Assembly (NCBI RefSeq): GCF_958298935.1
Contig: NC_084927.1
Location: 36,522,501 to 36,586,500 of the forward strand
Origin: Phragmites australis
Lineage: Eukaryota > Streptophyta > Magnoliopsida > Poales > Poaceae
Direction: 5' to 3'
Length of the DNA stretch: 64,000 nt
The notes under the pieces are model-generated. The model did no database searches, was not told the DNA's origin, and was given only the letters and a program-made list of their open reading frames with translations. The position numbers and the translations under genes were made by a program. The first letter of the stretch is position 1, and each line of letters opens with the position of its first letter. Positions 34,929-46,087 of this stretch are shown here, one piece after another.

Positions 34929-37379
34929 CCCTGCAATGCACATACACCTGGTCCCCTGCTCCTTGCAGCCTTCGGAAAATTCGACCCGTGAGCGCAGAAT
35001 TCCACAGCGTCGAACATGTCTTTCCACGCCAGGAACAACATCAGCCGACGAGCGGCGACCAATCATTGAAATTTTGCCTGCAGGCGTTGCTTAGTTTACG
35101 AAGAGAAACGATACGATCCACGCGAGTAGAACCGTCAAACTTCGACAAAGACTTCATCCAACGCCATGCACGTACGTTCTGATGTCTGGTTGTTCTCCGG
35201 CCTCTCACGGCTGCAGCGTGGTCGCACCAATTCGTTCGTGCACGTAATTTTCAGACTATGATGCAAGATTCAGAACATTCGGCGACAAAAATGTCACAGC
35301 CAGCAAATGTACATCATGACTTTTTGAGGCTGTATCTATCTATCTTGGGGGGGGGGGGGGGAGGCAACACAATCAGATTGTTTAGTCGCCTAGTTGTGGC
35401 CCAGAACACTGAATGAAGCACTTGCTGTACTAGCGACACGTTAGGCCATCGATCGATTAAACATATTGAGATATCAGTGACGCTGAGGTGATCACCACGT
35501 TACAGTGGAGAAAAAACAAACGCAGAGTTCACAATGCCACTCGTGACGAGTAAGATCGGAGTACATGACAAAGCTAGGTTTCTCTGCAAAACAGTCGTTC
35601 ATGCTCACCTAAGCTAGGTGCCATTTGCTAAGTGGAGATCAGGTGTTCATTTCAGTGCAGTGACGGATGCAGGCAAGTTCAGATATTTCGAGCCTTCTTC
35701 AACCTGACAAGGAAATGACATGAATCATGAACGGGGCCTCTAGATTTTATTGCTCTCATCAAGGCCGCCTCCAAATTTGATATGCTCCAGCCTGCAGGTT
35801 CAGCATGCTAACTTTCTTGTTTCTGAACTCTGTAGCACTCTGAACAAAGGTTGGCTGCAGGCTGCCGGATTCAGAACATTTGAGTAAATGAGGTGACGTG
35901 CACTGAAGAATAGATGGCAGGAGAATCGAATGCTCTCTAGAATGAAACAAGGCTGGATCCATTGTCAAAAGGCAGTAATGCAGCAGCAACATATTCAAAC
36001 TGCACGGGCATTCTGATGTTGTTGCACCGCATAAGTTCAAAATATCTAGACTTTCTCTGAGATTTATTTCGTACGCAAACGAATCCCTATCGAGCTGAAA
36101 TGATCTTCTCCTTTTGTTCTTGCCTCGCTCTGATACGAAATACCAGTGGACACAATCTCCTCAAAGTTGCCGTAATGTCCGTGCATATCTGTCTGTTTCA
36201 TGTCGACAGAGGCTACAACTAAATTAAAACTAGTCTGCCTTTCAAACACTTAACACAGCGTAATCACAAAGTTCTCAACTGATATGGTGTGCAAAGTTTT
36301 TTATTCACAACTTTAATTTCTACCGAACACTTGACCTGGACTTGGAAGTTTGAACTTTTGCCTTTGTTGAATACTTTTCTAGTCTCCCATCTTTATCCAG
36401 CATTATCACGCCAGGTTTAATATAGCCTTGTGTCAAACGTCTCCGACACGTAATTTGTTAAAAAGAAACGGGTTTGGAGAACAACGTATCTAGTTAAATC
36501 ATCTGTAATCCAATCGTCTGTTGCCAAGATTCCATTTTATTTTTTCATTTCCTTTTGATAATATAAGATTCCATTTCTTGTTGCCCTGTTGCGACGAACT
36601 CACCCATGCGCCCATGTGGAGCTCAAATCATGTGGCCGGTCTGAAGCATGGGGTGACGAGGCTGCATGTAGTAGTGGCATCTTGGAAGGTCAAGTCTGCC
36701 CAACAATCATTGCATACATATATGTCTCAAGTATTTTCATACTATATCTGAAGTGCTATTTTCATACTGAACTTCAGTGCTCTTAGACTATCAGTTTTGT
36801 TTGCAGTCCATTGTATGAAATGCATATATAGCAAGATTTAAATTATCTAAACAGTGTGTAAGTTATCTAAACTGAATTACCTACCATGTTAAGTACGAAC
36901 ATGGCATGCCAATTGGAGCCACGGAGATTAAGCTGGAGCTTCAGTCACTGATACTAGTTAAAATCGCCGGCCTATGCGATGATAGCTTGTCGAAGAACTA
37001 AAACTAGATGGAGAGTCAACCGTCAACCACCGACCGTAGGAAATGGGCTTCAGATAAAACAAGTGACAACAATTGATTTTTTTTTTTTTATGTCTGATGG
37101 GATAAATTAGCTCTTTGATTGGTTCTGAGGGCAAGGGCTATGTTTGAGGTCAACCTAAATATAATGCTCCTTTCAAGAAAGAAAGCTAAGCATGATTTGT
37201 GGCTGTTAAATCACCAAAAAGGCTACTCCCTGATTAAGCAGTTCTCTAGAAGCAATAATGCTAGTAATTTGGGAGGCTTCGGCATCAAAGTTCAAACAAC
37301 CCCTATAATGCAATACTAGATAGAATACGCAGATTGTCCAGTACCATTTATATTATCTGAAATTGGACAGCTTACAAAC
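34929..37379. other. Gene-poor stretch
   Basis: No convincing gene. It contains a run of 15 G (35347-35361). Short open frames in both directions have no recognisable domains. Confidence 0.5.
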
Positions 37380-37394
37380 ACTTCTCCGAACCTT

Positions 37395-37723
37395 TTTCGA
37401 TAATGATAATTTTATTGGCTCTCATCATTACATCAATATAATCATTTCCTTCTTGTCTCTGTATAACTCGGATTCACACAACCAAATAAAAGAAAAAGAA
37501 TAAACGAAACAAAAATACAAGAAACCGACTAAAAAAGGAGGAAAAAGACCCGATGCAAGGGTTCGTGCGAAGGGGCATCGATCCGAAGCCTAAACTCTCA
37601 TCCAAACCAGATAAAAAAACTCATTAATCACTCACTCCAATTGCGTGCATGTTGCTGCCACCATCTCCCGAAACTACTGCCCTTGCATCATAGATCATGC
37701 ATAGAGCCAACACGTGCAAGTAT
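37395..37723 (-). mobile_element. Short retroposon with a 15-base TSD (5'-truncated LINE-like)
   Basis: ACTTCTCCGAACCTT is repeated exactly at 37380-37394 and 37724-37738. The insert's left end reads as a short A tail preceded by TTATCATTATCG on the - strand. The 329 bp are non-coding. Long TSD and A tail indicate target-primed reverse transcription. Confidence 0.8.
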
Positions 37724-37880
37724 ACTTCTCCGAACCTTGCCGTTAAGAAAGGTCAAAATGAATGATGTGCTGCAATAGGCACATGTAGGAGTTGCTTCTG
37801 GTCTTCAAACTGAACAATTTGCCTTTGCTGTTCATAAATCACAATTTGCCTCTAGTGGTATGGATGATCCATGCAGGGGT

Positions 37881-38261
37881 TGTTGGGGGCACGAAAACAT
37901 GCCCAAAACAGTATATGGTGAGAGCCCTTCTCACTTGAGAGGACTAAAGCTTGAAGCTAGCTAATAGCCTTTTGGGGAGGAAGATAGAGAGAAAGAGTTT
38001 GTGTCATAAGAGAGGAAAAAGAATCTGTAGTCGAGAGAGGAAATCTTTTCTCCTGTCCCTTGAGGGCTTATCTTATAGAGAGAAAGGGCAGAAAAAAATT
38101 ACCAGTCTGTCCCTAAGATATTATGTTACAATTATGCGTATGATGGTATTTACGGTTTTTCACCCCTTTATATGTTACGTGATAACTGAGATACTATGAT
38201 CGCTATAGTAATGCCGCCATACATCGTCTAGATATCTTAAGGCTGGGACGTTTCCCCAACA
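37881..38261 (+). mobile_element. LTR-like segment (left member of a pair)
   Basis: Starts TGTTGGGGGCACG, ends TTTCCCCAACA (TG...CA). Its 3' two thirds match 51325-51582 in the same orientation (CCCTTGAGGGCTTATCTTAT, ATTATGTTACAATTAT, GATACTATGATC, CGTCTAGATATCT). The flanking five bases do not match each other or those of the right copy. Confidence 0.6.
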
Positions 38262-38519
38262 GCACCCCTTCATCCGCTAGCTCAGAGGCCCTGAGGCGCG
38301 AGCGTATGTACAGAGAACTAGATCCAACCGTTTTGGAGTCAGGCAATCTTAGGTTGTTCCCTGTCGTGGTAGTGTGGACGTCTTTGGCAAGAAGAGAAAG
38401 CCAAAAAGCTCATCAGGGCCGCACACTGAGGGTCCTAGGGATGGAGCTTGGAGCCAATGATGACAACGACAGTGATGCTCAACATAGGCGGGGTAGACAG
38501 CGAAGTGATTGACACCATG

Positions 38520-41500
38520 TGTGAGGAACTGTCCAAACAATATTCTAATTAATCATCAGGAGGATTATTATTCATAAATACAACCTCAATGATTAACTAG
38601 AATACCATCCCGATAGTCCTGGCACGTGTTTTGTGCACAAGATCAGAACACATGCCTTTTCAATATGTACATCACAACATAGCTTAAGAAAGAGTGAGTA
38701 ATTAAAGTTATATTACAAGTTCTTAAGCATGCAACCATTTACAATAATTTACACAAAGAGAAATTACGCAGCGGAAGATAAAACCTTAACAACAACAAAA
38801 GGAGAGTGGAGTCATATTCCCTTAGGCTCCACCCTAAAAACTACGTCTCACCAGAGTAGGATGCACTACTCTTGCCCACCACCTGCATCGGCGGGCACGA
38901 AGTAGCCAAACACCGTCTCACCCTCACCAGCAGAACCTGAAAGCGCATGCATGAGTACGAAGGTACTCGCAAGACTTAAACCATATAAAGTACATATACA
39001 TAGCTCGACTCTAAGGATTATGCATTGAGCTGTTAGCAAGAGTAGGCCATAAGGTTAAGCAAAGCGGTAAGCAACCTAGACACATATGTGTGAGCATCTA
39101 TACTTAACTCAAAAACACTACCCTTCTACCCTATAAACCACAACTTGAACATGTATGTATAGGAACCATAGTATCTCATCAACAATCTACCAACCATTTT
39201 CATCATACCATAACCTTATCCCACAATCGTAAACTCTACGACCGATACAAATAAAACAATAGCATGCTCATGACCGAGAGCGCGGTATTTTAAAATGTTT
39301 TTACACCCCGCAGGGGGTACAACTTTACCCATATGACTCAAGGATCATTCGGCTTGAACTACTCGCAAAAGTACACACAAGGGGTACTCAAGTCAACCTT
39401 TCTCATACCCGGAACCACCCACTTGTAATGACCCTGTGGCACCGGGGTTACCGCGAGCGTGTCCCGGACACCTCCGGCTCCCCGCCACCTTGATTCTTTT
39501 TTTATTTTTCTCTTACGCGTCATAGAGCCGCAAGGCAAGTGTCGGCACGGTATATGATAATCGGCTTACCTTACCATTAGATCAGCATGTGGCAAGTACA
39601 GAAAGTGCTAGAGCCAACTGTACTGACGGACGGCCTTAAACGATGCAAACGATCTATGCCACCCGGGCTCCACTCCTGAACTACCCAGAGGACTCCTCCT
39701 GGGCAGAAGATACCCCTAACACCGCCCACATCTCGCCTCAATCTCACATCTCAACCTCATCTTTGTATTTGTGAACAGTGATTAAGCCCTAGGCTCGTGA
39801 ACAACCGCAGTACCGTCGCTCGGCTTCTACCGAGAACCTAAGCACTGCTAAGCATTTTCGAATAATCCTTGAAGCTAGACACCAACTATATCATCAAGGC
39901 TACAAGGATAAGGATTGATCAATAAGTCAAGATAGAGATAATGCATCAATATAGGTTCTATCCATATCAACCCAACAATGGACTCAACACATGCAAACAT
40001 ACATAAAGCATAATTTATCAATTTAGACTCCATTTAATTTGAACAAAAGGTGTAGTATACTTATATGCTTGTCTTGCTGCTCTGGGGTTTGCCCGATACT
40101 TCCTGAACAGAACTCGCAGGAGTGGTGTGCCTCGGTGTCGCTCTCGATCACACTCGCGTCACGCCCCGAATCTTCGTTCACTAATGAATAACGCATGCAA
40201 TGATGAGTATGAATGACGTGACGGATGCTCTACAGTGTGTGACAATAGTGGAGATGCAATGCATCACGACTTGAGCTTAAAGCATCAAGATTTTCTTCAC
40301 TTGGATTATTGTCAATTATCTAATAATTTATGGATTTATGAAGCTTAACACAAGCTTAACCCTAAATAGAAAGGTAACTGTGTTTAACATGAGTGTGTGC
40401 ATCTTTACTGAACAGGGCATAAATTAACCAGATTAACAAAATTGATTTCATCAATTTTGGAGTTACCAAAATTAATTATGAATTAATGAAGATCAAACCT
40501 AATTTATTAACCCATAAAATTTAAATACATATTTCATAGATCCCAGTACTTTTATCATGTAGATTATGACCATACAAATCCAACAAAATTGGTTTCACTA
40601 TTTTTAGATTAATATTCTATTTTCTATGTATTTTACAACTTTCAGGCGAATTACTAGTTGAACCAATATTCAAATTCACATTTTCTGGTTTTACTGTATA
40701 TTAAATGGCCTAAATCCCTTTTGCACCCAGGACGAGCTAGCCACGGTGGCTGACAGCGGGCCTGGCGGGTTTGGCCCGGGTCAAAATTGAGTGAAGGCAG
40801 GGCGGCATAGTGCCGGCGGCACGACCTGGCATCACTGGCGGCAAGCAGCAGCTCAGCTCGGCCAGCCAAGGGCACTAGTGGCACCAGCGTGTGCACGCGG
40901 TCCTAACTGACACACACGTGGCCGGCGGCGATGACTGGAGGATGGCCGGCGATGTCGCGCGGCGGAAATAGCACGGCAGCGGCTCGGTTCGAGCACGTTG
41001 GCGGCGAACGGCGGTGCGAACGACCCGGACGAAAACCCCTACGACATCTACGCGGGCCAGGGAACACAACGGCCTATCTCTCAGCCGAGGAGCCTAACGG
41101 CAGCTCGACTGGTGACGTGCGCTGAGGCGGCGGCGACGGCTGGCGACTCACCCGGAGAACCACGTCGGTGACGGGCCGGAGCAAAAGCGGCGCGTGCAAA
41201 AGGTTTAAGCGGTCGTGTGGGAGCTCACTGAGCAACGGGATTTGAAGGTGGAGTAGTGAAGAGGTGGCTCGACGGTGAGGTGCGGAGTGAAGCCGTCGGA
41301 GACGAAGAAGACGGTGGCTCGACCTCCAAATCCGGCGGGAAATGCACAAAATTGACCGGTGAGAGCTCGGTGGAAGCCCTGACGCCACCCTTCAGTGCTC
41401 AGAGGAGCTTGGCTTGGGTGGATTTGATCTTAGCTCAACGAATTTGGGTCGACGGTGTGTGTGGCTCTGAGCTCGCGCTCTGCTCTGCGTGCTCGGCCGA

Positions 41501-42157
41501 ATGAGAGAGTGTGGGAGAGAGAGAAGAGAGCAGTGAGGGAGGGGGGATAAGGATGGCAGTCATGCTCGGTGCCATGCTCTGGTTTGTCCGGCGATGTGGC
41601 CGGCCGCCCGAGTCAACAGAATCGGCGGCCGCCAGAGAGCAGTGCGGCAGAGAGGCAGAGAGAGCGAAGATGATGACAAGGTGGGTCCAATATATAGTGA
41701 GCAGACGAGTAAAAATATCCATTGCACTTCTTCTATTCAAAAGAATACCTTCCCGTGGTCCAAAAATTATGGGACAAATTTTGTGTGAAACTACAATTCA
41801 TGTGCAACCTATTTTAACTTGTCTGACAAATAATGTATGAGCCAATTTCAATCTAAAATTATCCAAAATGCAAGTTTTTCTAAATTATGGTAATTTTTAT
41901 ACCTTCAAAACTATTCCAAAAATTTGGGAAAAATCACTAATATTCCTCATTGAACATGGACTAATTTCTAAAATTGTTTCCAACCTTATGTTTTATAGCA
42001 ATATTGTGAGTTTCTTCACAAAGTACCACTCAACATTAATTTTTACAATTTATGTTTAATTGAAAATGCATGCTAATAATTGCTCAAAACAATTAAACAT
42101 GATGCTAATGATGCTTATGATGCTTAATGACATGCTTAAGCCATCTGGGCTGTCACA
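38520..42157 (-). mobile_element. Complete 3638 bp solo LTR (Tekay/Del-like family), TSD CCATG
   Basis: On the - strand it begins TGTGACAGCCCAGATGG (42157) and ends TTTGGACAGTTCCTCACA (38520). CCATG flanks both sides (38515-38519 and 42158-42162). It is colinear with the older copy at 8126-13463. No gag-pol lies inside. Its length and ends fit the Tekay/Del group of grass Ty3/gypsy elements as I remember them. It interrupts a larger host element whose sequence continues on both sides. Confidence 0.85.
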
Positions 42158-42162
42158 CCATG

Positions 42163-44090
42163 ACTCCTTCGGCGAGGCTCAATGGAGATGTGGCCATCCA
42201 AAGCCTCGAGGCGGTGGCTGGAGGCGAAGTCGATGGCAAAGCCAAGTGGTGTCTTGACCCCCTCAACAGGTGCCACGATAAGGCTTGATGGAGGTAGGTC
42301 CGTCTGGAGCCCCACGATGGTGGCAGGAGGTGAAGTCAACGGTGAGACTAAGGGAGGGAGTCAGCGACCCCCTCGGCAGGTGCCATGGAGAGGCTTGATG
42401 GAGGCGTGGCCGTTTGGAACCCCGAGGTGGTGGCTGGTGGCAAAGTCAACAGCAAAGCCGAGTGGTGCCGTGACCCCCTTGGCGATGATCGATGAAGGCG
42501 CAGCCATCCAGAACCCCGTGTGGTGGACGGAGGTGAAGTCGATGACGGGATAGAGGGAGGTAGCCAGCCATCCCTTTAGCGGGTGCCGCAACCTCGCTGG
42601 AGGCAGAGCCATCCGGAGTGCACCTAGGCGAGGGCTGGAGGCGAAATCGGTGATGAGGTTAAGGGAGGTAGTCATCGACCTCCTCCACGGGTGGCCACGA
42701 CAAGGGCCATCCAAAGCGCCACGTTGAGGCTGGAGGCGAGGTCAACGACAAAGCTAAGTGGTGTTGTGACCCCTCGGCGAGGCTCGATGGAGGCGCAGCC
42801 ATCCGGTGCCCCACGACGATGGCCAGAGCCGAAGTTAACGGTAAAGCTGAGTGGCGCCATGACCCCCTAGATGAGGCTTAACGGAGGCATAGCTGTTCAA
42901 AGCCCGCGAAGGTGGCTAGAGGTGAGTCCCACGGCGATGGTCGGGGGCAAAGTCGATGACAAAACTGAGTGGCGCAGTGACCCCCTCACCGAGGCTCGAT
43001 GGAGGCGTGACCATCCAGAGCCCTGCGGCGGTGGCCGGAGGTGAGCCCCGCGGCGGTTACCGAATGTGAATTCAATGACAAAACTGAGTGGCACCGTGAC
43101 CCCCTTGACGAGGCTCGACCGAGGCGCGACCATATGGATCCCCAGAACGGTGGCTAAAGGTGAAGTCGATAGCGTGGCAGAGGGATGTAGCCAACAATCC
43201 TTTCAGCGGGTGCCGTGGTGAGGCTCGACGAAGGTGGAGCCATCCGGAGTGCCGTTGTGAGGACGAAGGCGAGGTTGACGACAAAGCCAAGCAGCGTCGT
43301 GACCCCCTTGGCGAGGCTCGATGGAGGCACGACCGTCTGGAGCCCCATGGCACTGACCGAAGGTGAATTCGATGACAAGGAAGAGGGAGGTAGCCAGCCA
43401 TCCCTTCAACGGGTGCCGCAGTGACACTTGACGGAAGTGGGGCCGTCTGGAGCGCCACGACGAGGTCGGAGGTGAGGTCGACAGCAAAGTCGCCCCTCGA
43501 GGAGGCTTGACGGAGGCGCAGATGTCCGAAGCCCTACGACGTTGACCAAAGGTGAAGTCGATGACAAAGCTGAGTGGCACCGCGACCCCCTCGGCGAGGG
43601 TTGACGGAGGCACGGCTATTTAGAGCCCCACTGTGGTGGCTAAAGGTGAAGTCGACAACGAGGCGGAGGGAGGTAGCCAGCCATCCCTTCAGTGGGTGCC
43701 ATAGTGAGTCTTGATAGAGGCAGGGCCATATGGAGTGCCACAGTGAGTGCTAGAGGTCAAGTCAATGGTGAGGCTAAGGGAGGCAATCAGCGACCCCTCC
43801 ACAGGTGGCCGTGATGATGCTCGACAGAGCACCATGGTGAGGCCAGAGGTGAGGTCAACGAAAAAATCGAGTGGCGTCGCGACCCCCTTGGCGAGGCCAG
43901 AGCCAAGGAAGACAGTTAGCGACCCCCTCAGCAAGTGGCCGCGGTGATGCTTGACGAAGGAAGTGCCGTCTGGAGTGCCATGACGAGGAGGCTTGCCCGA
44001 GGTGACGCTTCCTGGAGCCATATGACAGTGGCCGGAGGAGAAGTCGATGGCATAGCCGAGGAGCATCTTGATGATGGAGAAGCCCTGAAG
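42163..44090. repeat. Tandem array 1, diverged units of about 94-119 bases
   Basis: The word GAGGCTCGATGGAGG or a variant recurs about 17 times. Start-to-start spacings cluster near 94 and 110, with two near 118. Units share GCCATCCGGAGCCCCACG, GGTGAAGTCGATGACAA and GTGACCCCCTTGGCGAGG. The longer variants add a TAGCCAGCCATCCCTTCA block. Units differ by many substitutions, so the array is old. Many open frames on both strands are by-products of the repeats. Confidence 0.85.
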
Positions 44091-44639
44091 CCAACATATT
44101 CTTTTGTGCCATTCACGTTTATCAAGATCTTGACCCTTGCATCGATCCCTTTAGGTTCTTGTAACTGTTTTGAAGGTAATGTGTTTTGACAGGGTTAGTG
44201 AAATTCTACAATTATGCACGATTGTCTGAGTCTTTTAACTCTTATAAGAATTTAAGGGTGGCAACATATTTTTGTTTGGCTTAGTGTGCAACACGATTCA
44301 TCGTTGCATAGTGCCCGCTATCTTGACTTCCTGACCCCCCCCCCCCTTGCGTCTTTCAGTTGCAAGCGAGCAAAGGGCGCGGTCTGCATCTTATGTGCAA
44401 CGTGTATTGAACAGAGCACTATTCCCCAACCCCTCGTTTCTTTCGGTTGTGAGCGGGCGAAGGGCACGTTTTTCAATGCCATCATCATGGGCTTTTGTCG
44501 AGGTGCGGAGCCATCGAGGCAATATGTCATGCAATCGAGGCTTGGGGCCTGCGAGATGCGGATATGTAAGACTCAACGCGACCAAGGCATAGTGCCTTTG
44601 TGTTGGCAGAGATGCAAGCCTCGATGCGGCTGAGGCCTC

Positions 44640-45190
44640 TGGTCTTTGAGGTGGCAGAGGATTTCATCCTCGACGAGACTGAGTCTTGTGGCCTTCGAGG
44701 TGCGGAGGGAATCTTCCTCGACGCAACCGAGGCCATAGCCTTCGAGGGGCGGAGGGAATCTTCCTCGACACGAACGAGGACATAGCCTTCGAGGTGCAGA
44801 GGGAATCTCTCTCGATGCGACTAAGGCCTGTGGCATTCGAGGTGGGGAGGGAATCTTCCTCGACACGAATGAGGCCATAGTCTTCGAGGTGCGGAGGGAA
44901 TATCTCTCAACGTGACCAAGGCCTATGGTCTTCAAGGTGAGGAGGGAATCTTCCTCGACATGATTGAGACCAGTGGCCTTCGAAGTGCAAAGGAAATCCC
45001 TCTAGATGCAACCGAGGCATGCGGCCTTTGAGGTGCAGAGGGAATCTTCCTCAACGCGATTGAGACCCTAGCCTTTGAGGTGTGAAGGGAATCTCTCTCA
45101 ATGCGACCGAGGCCTGTGGCCTTCGAGGTGTGAAGAGAATCTCTCTCGACATGATCAAGGCCTGTGGCCTTCGAGGTATGGAGCTAGTGC
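44640..45190. repeat. Tandem array 2, period 47-48 bases
   Basis: GAGGGAATCTTCCTCGAC recurs, with starts of the GAGGGAAT word at 44705, 44752, 44799, 44847, 44894 and 44942, and further diverged units on both sides. The unit includes GGCCTTCGAGGTGCG and CGAGGC. The period is not a multiple of three, so it is not a protein repeat. Confidence 0.85.
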
Positions 45191-45820
45191 CACTGTGATG
45201 GACTTTTGCCATCGTCATGGGCTTTTGCCGAGGCACGGGGCTGTCGAGGCACTGCATCACACGACCGAGGCCTATGGCATATAAGGTGCGGAGCTAGTGC
45301 CACTATGATGAGCTTATGCCATCGTCGTGGGCTTTTGCTAAGGCACAGGGCCATCGATCGTCTCTGGAGGCAACAAACCACACAGATAGGTGATCACCGG
45401 TAAGCCACAAAGGCATCAGTCACAAGGGCACTATATTCTCTGCGATAGGCATTATCGAATGGCCATCATAGGGGGGAAAAAGCACGGGGCATCAATGAAA
45501 GAAACCCCCAAACCGCCATCTAAGAGAGAACACATATATATGATAACAAAAGTCCATCCGACAATAATGGGGTAGCCAAGCGCCAACCCTAGTCAATCAA
45601 CAGCCAAGTGCCAACCCTTAGTCAATCACACACACTGGTCGATCACCAACATAGAACCAGTAGCCAGGAACTGCAGCACTATAGGGCTATCACAACACGT
45701 GGCTGAAGCCGGGTCTTCACAACATGTGGCCAGAGTATAAGGCTTCAACGACGCATGGCGACAGCCTGGTGCTTCGACAGCACGCGGCCTAATCTCAAGC
45801 ATGTATTGTGTGCAACAGAG

Positions 45821-45954
<134 letters not shown>

Positions 45955-46087
45955 GAGCTTGAGCGACATGACAGCGCATGACAAAGAGGAGTGTAGAGAC
46001 CCCACATCGGCAAACCCATACGAGGCACACCGACACTACGCAGGCAAGAACAACACAATCACACCGCGACCGGGCTAACAAGAGCAC

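Noticed and set aside
42182..44112. Many open frames of 60-140 residues
   Set aside because: Products of tandem array 1 on both strands; frames are not conserved between units.
42163..45190. CRISPR-like spaced repeats
   Set aside because: Units are diverged tandem repeats with no constant short repeat and unique spacers, in a plant nuclear context.
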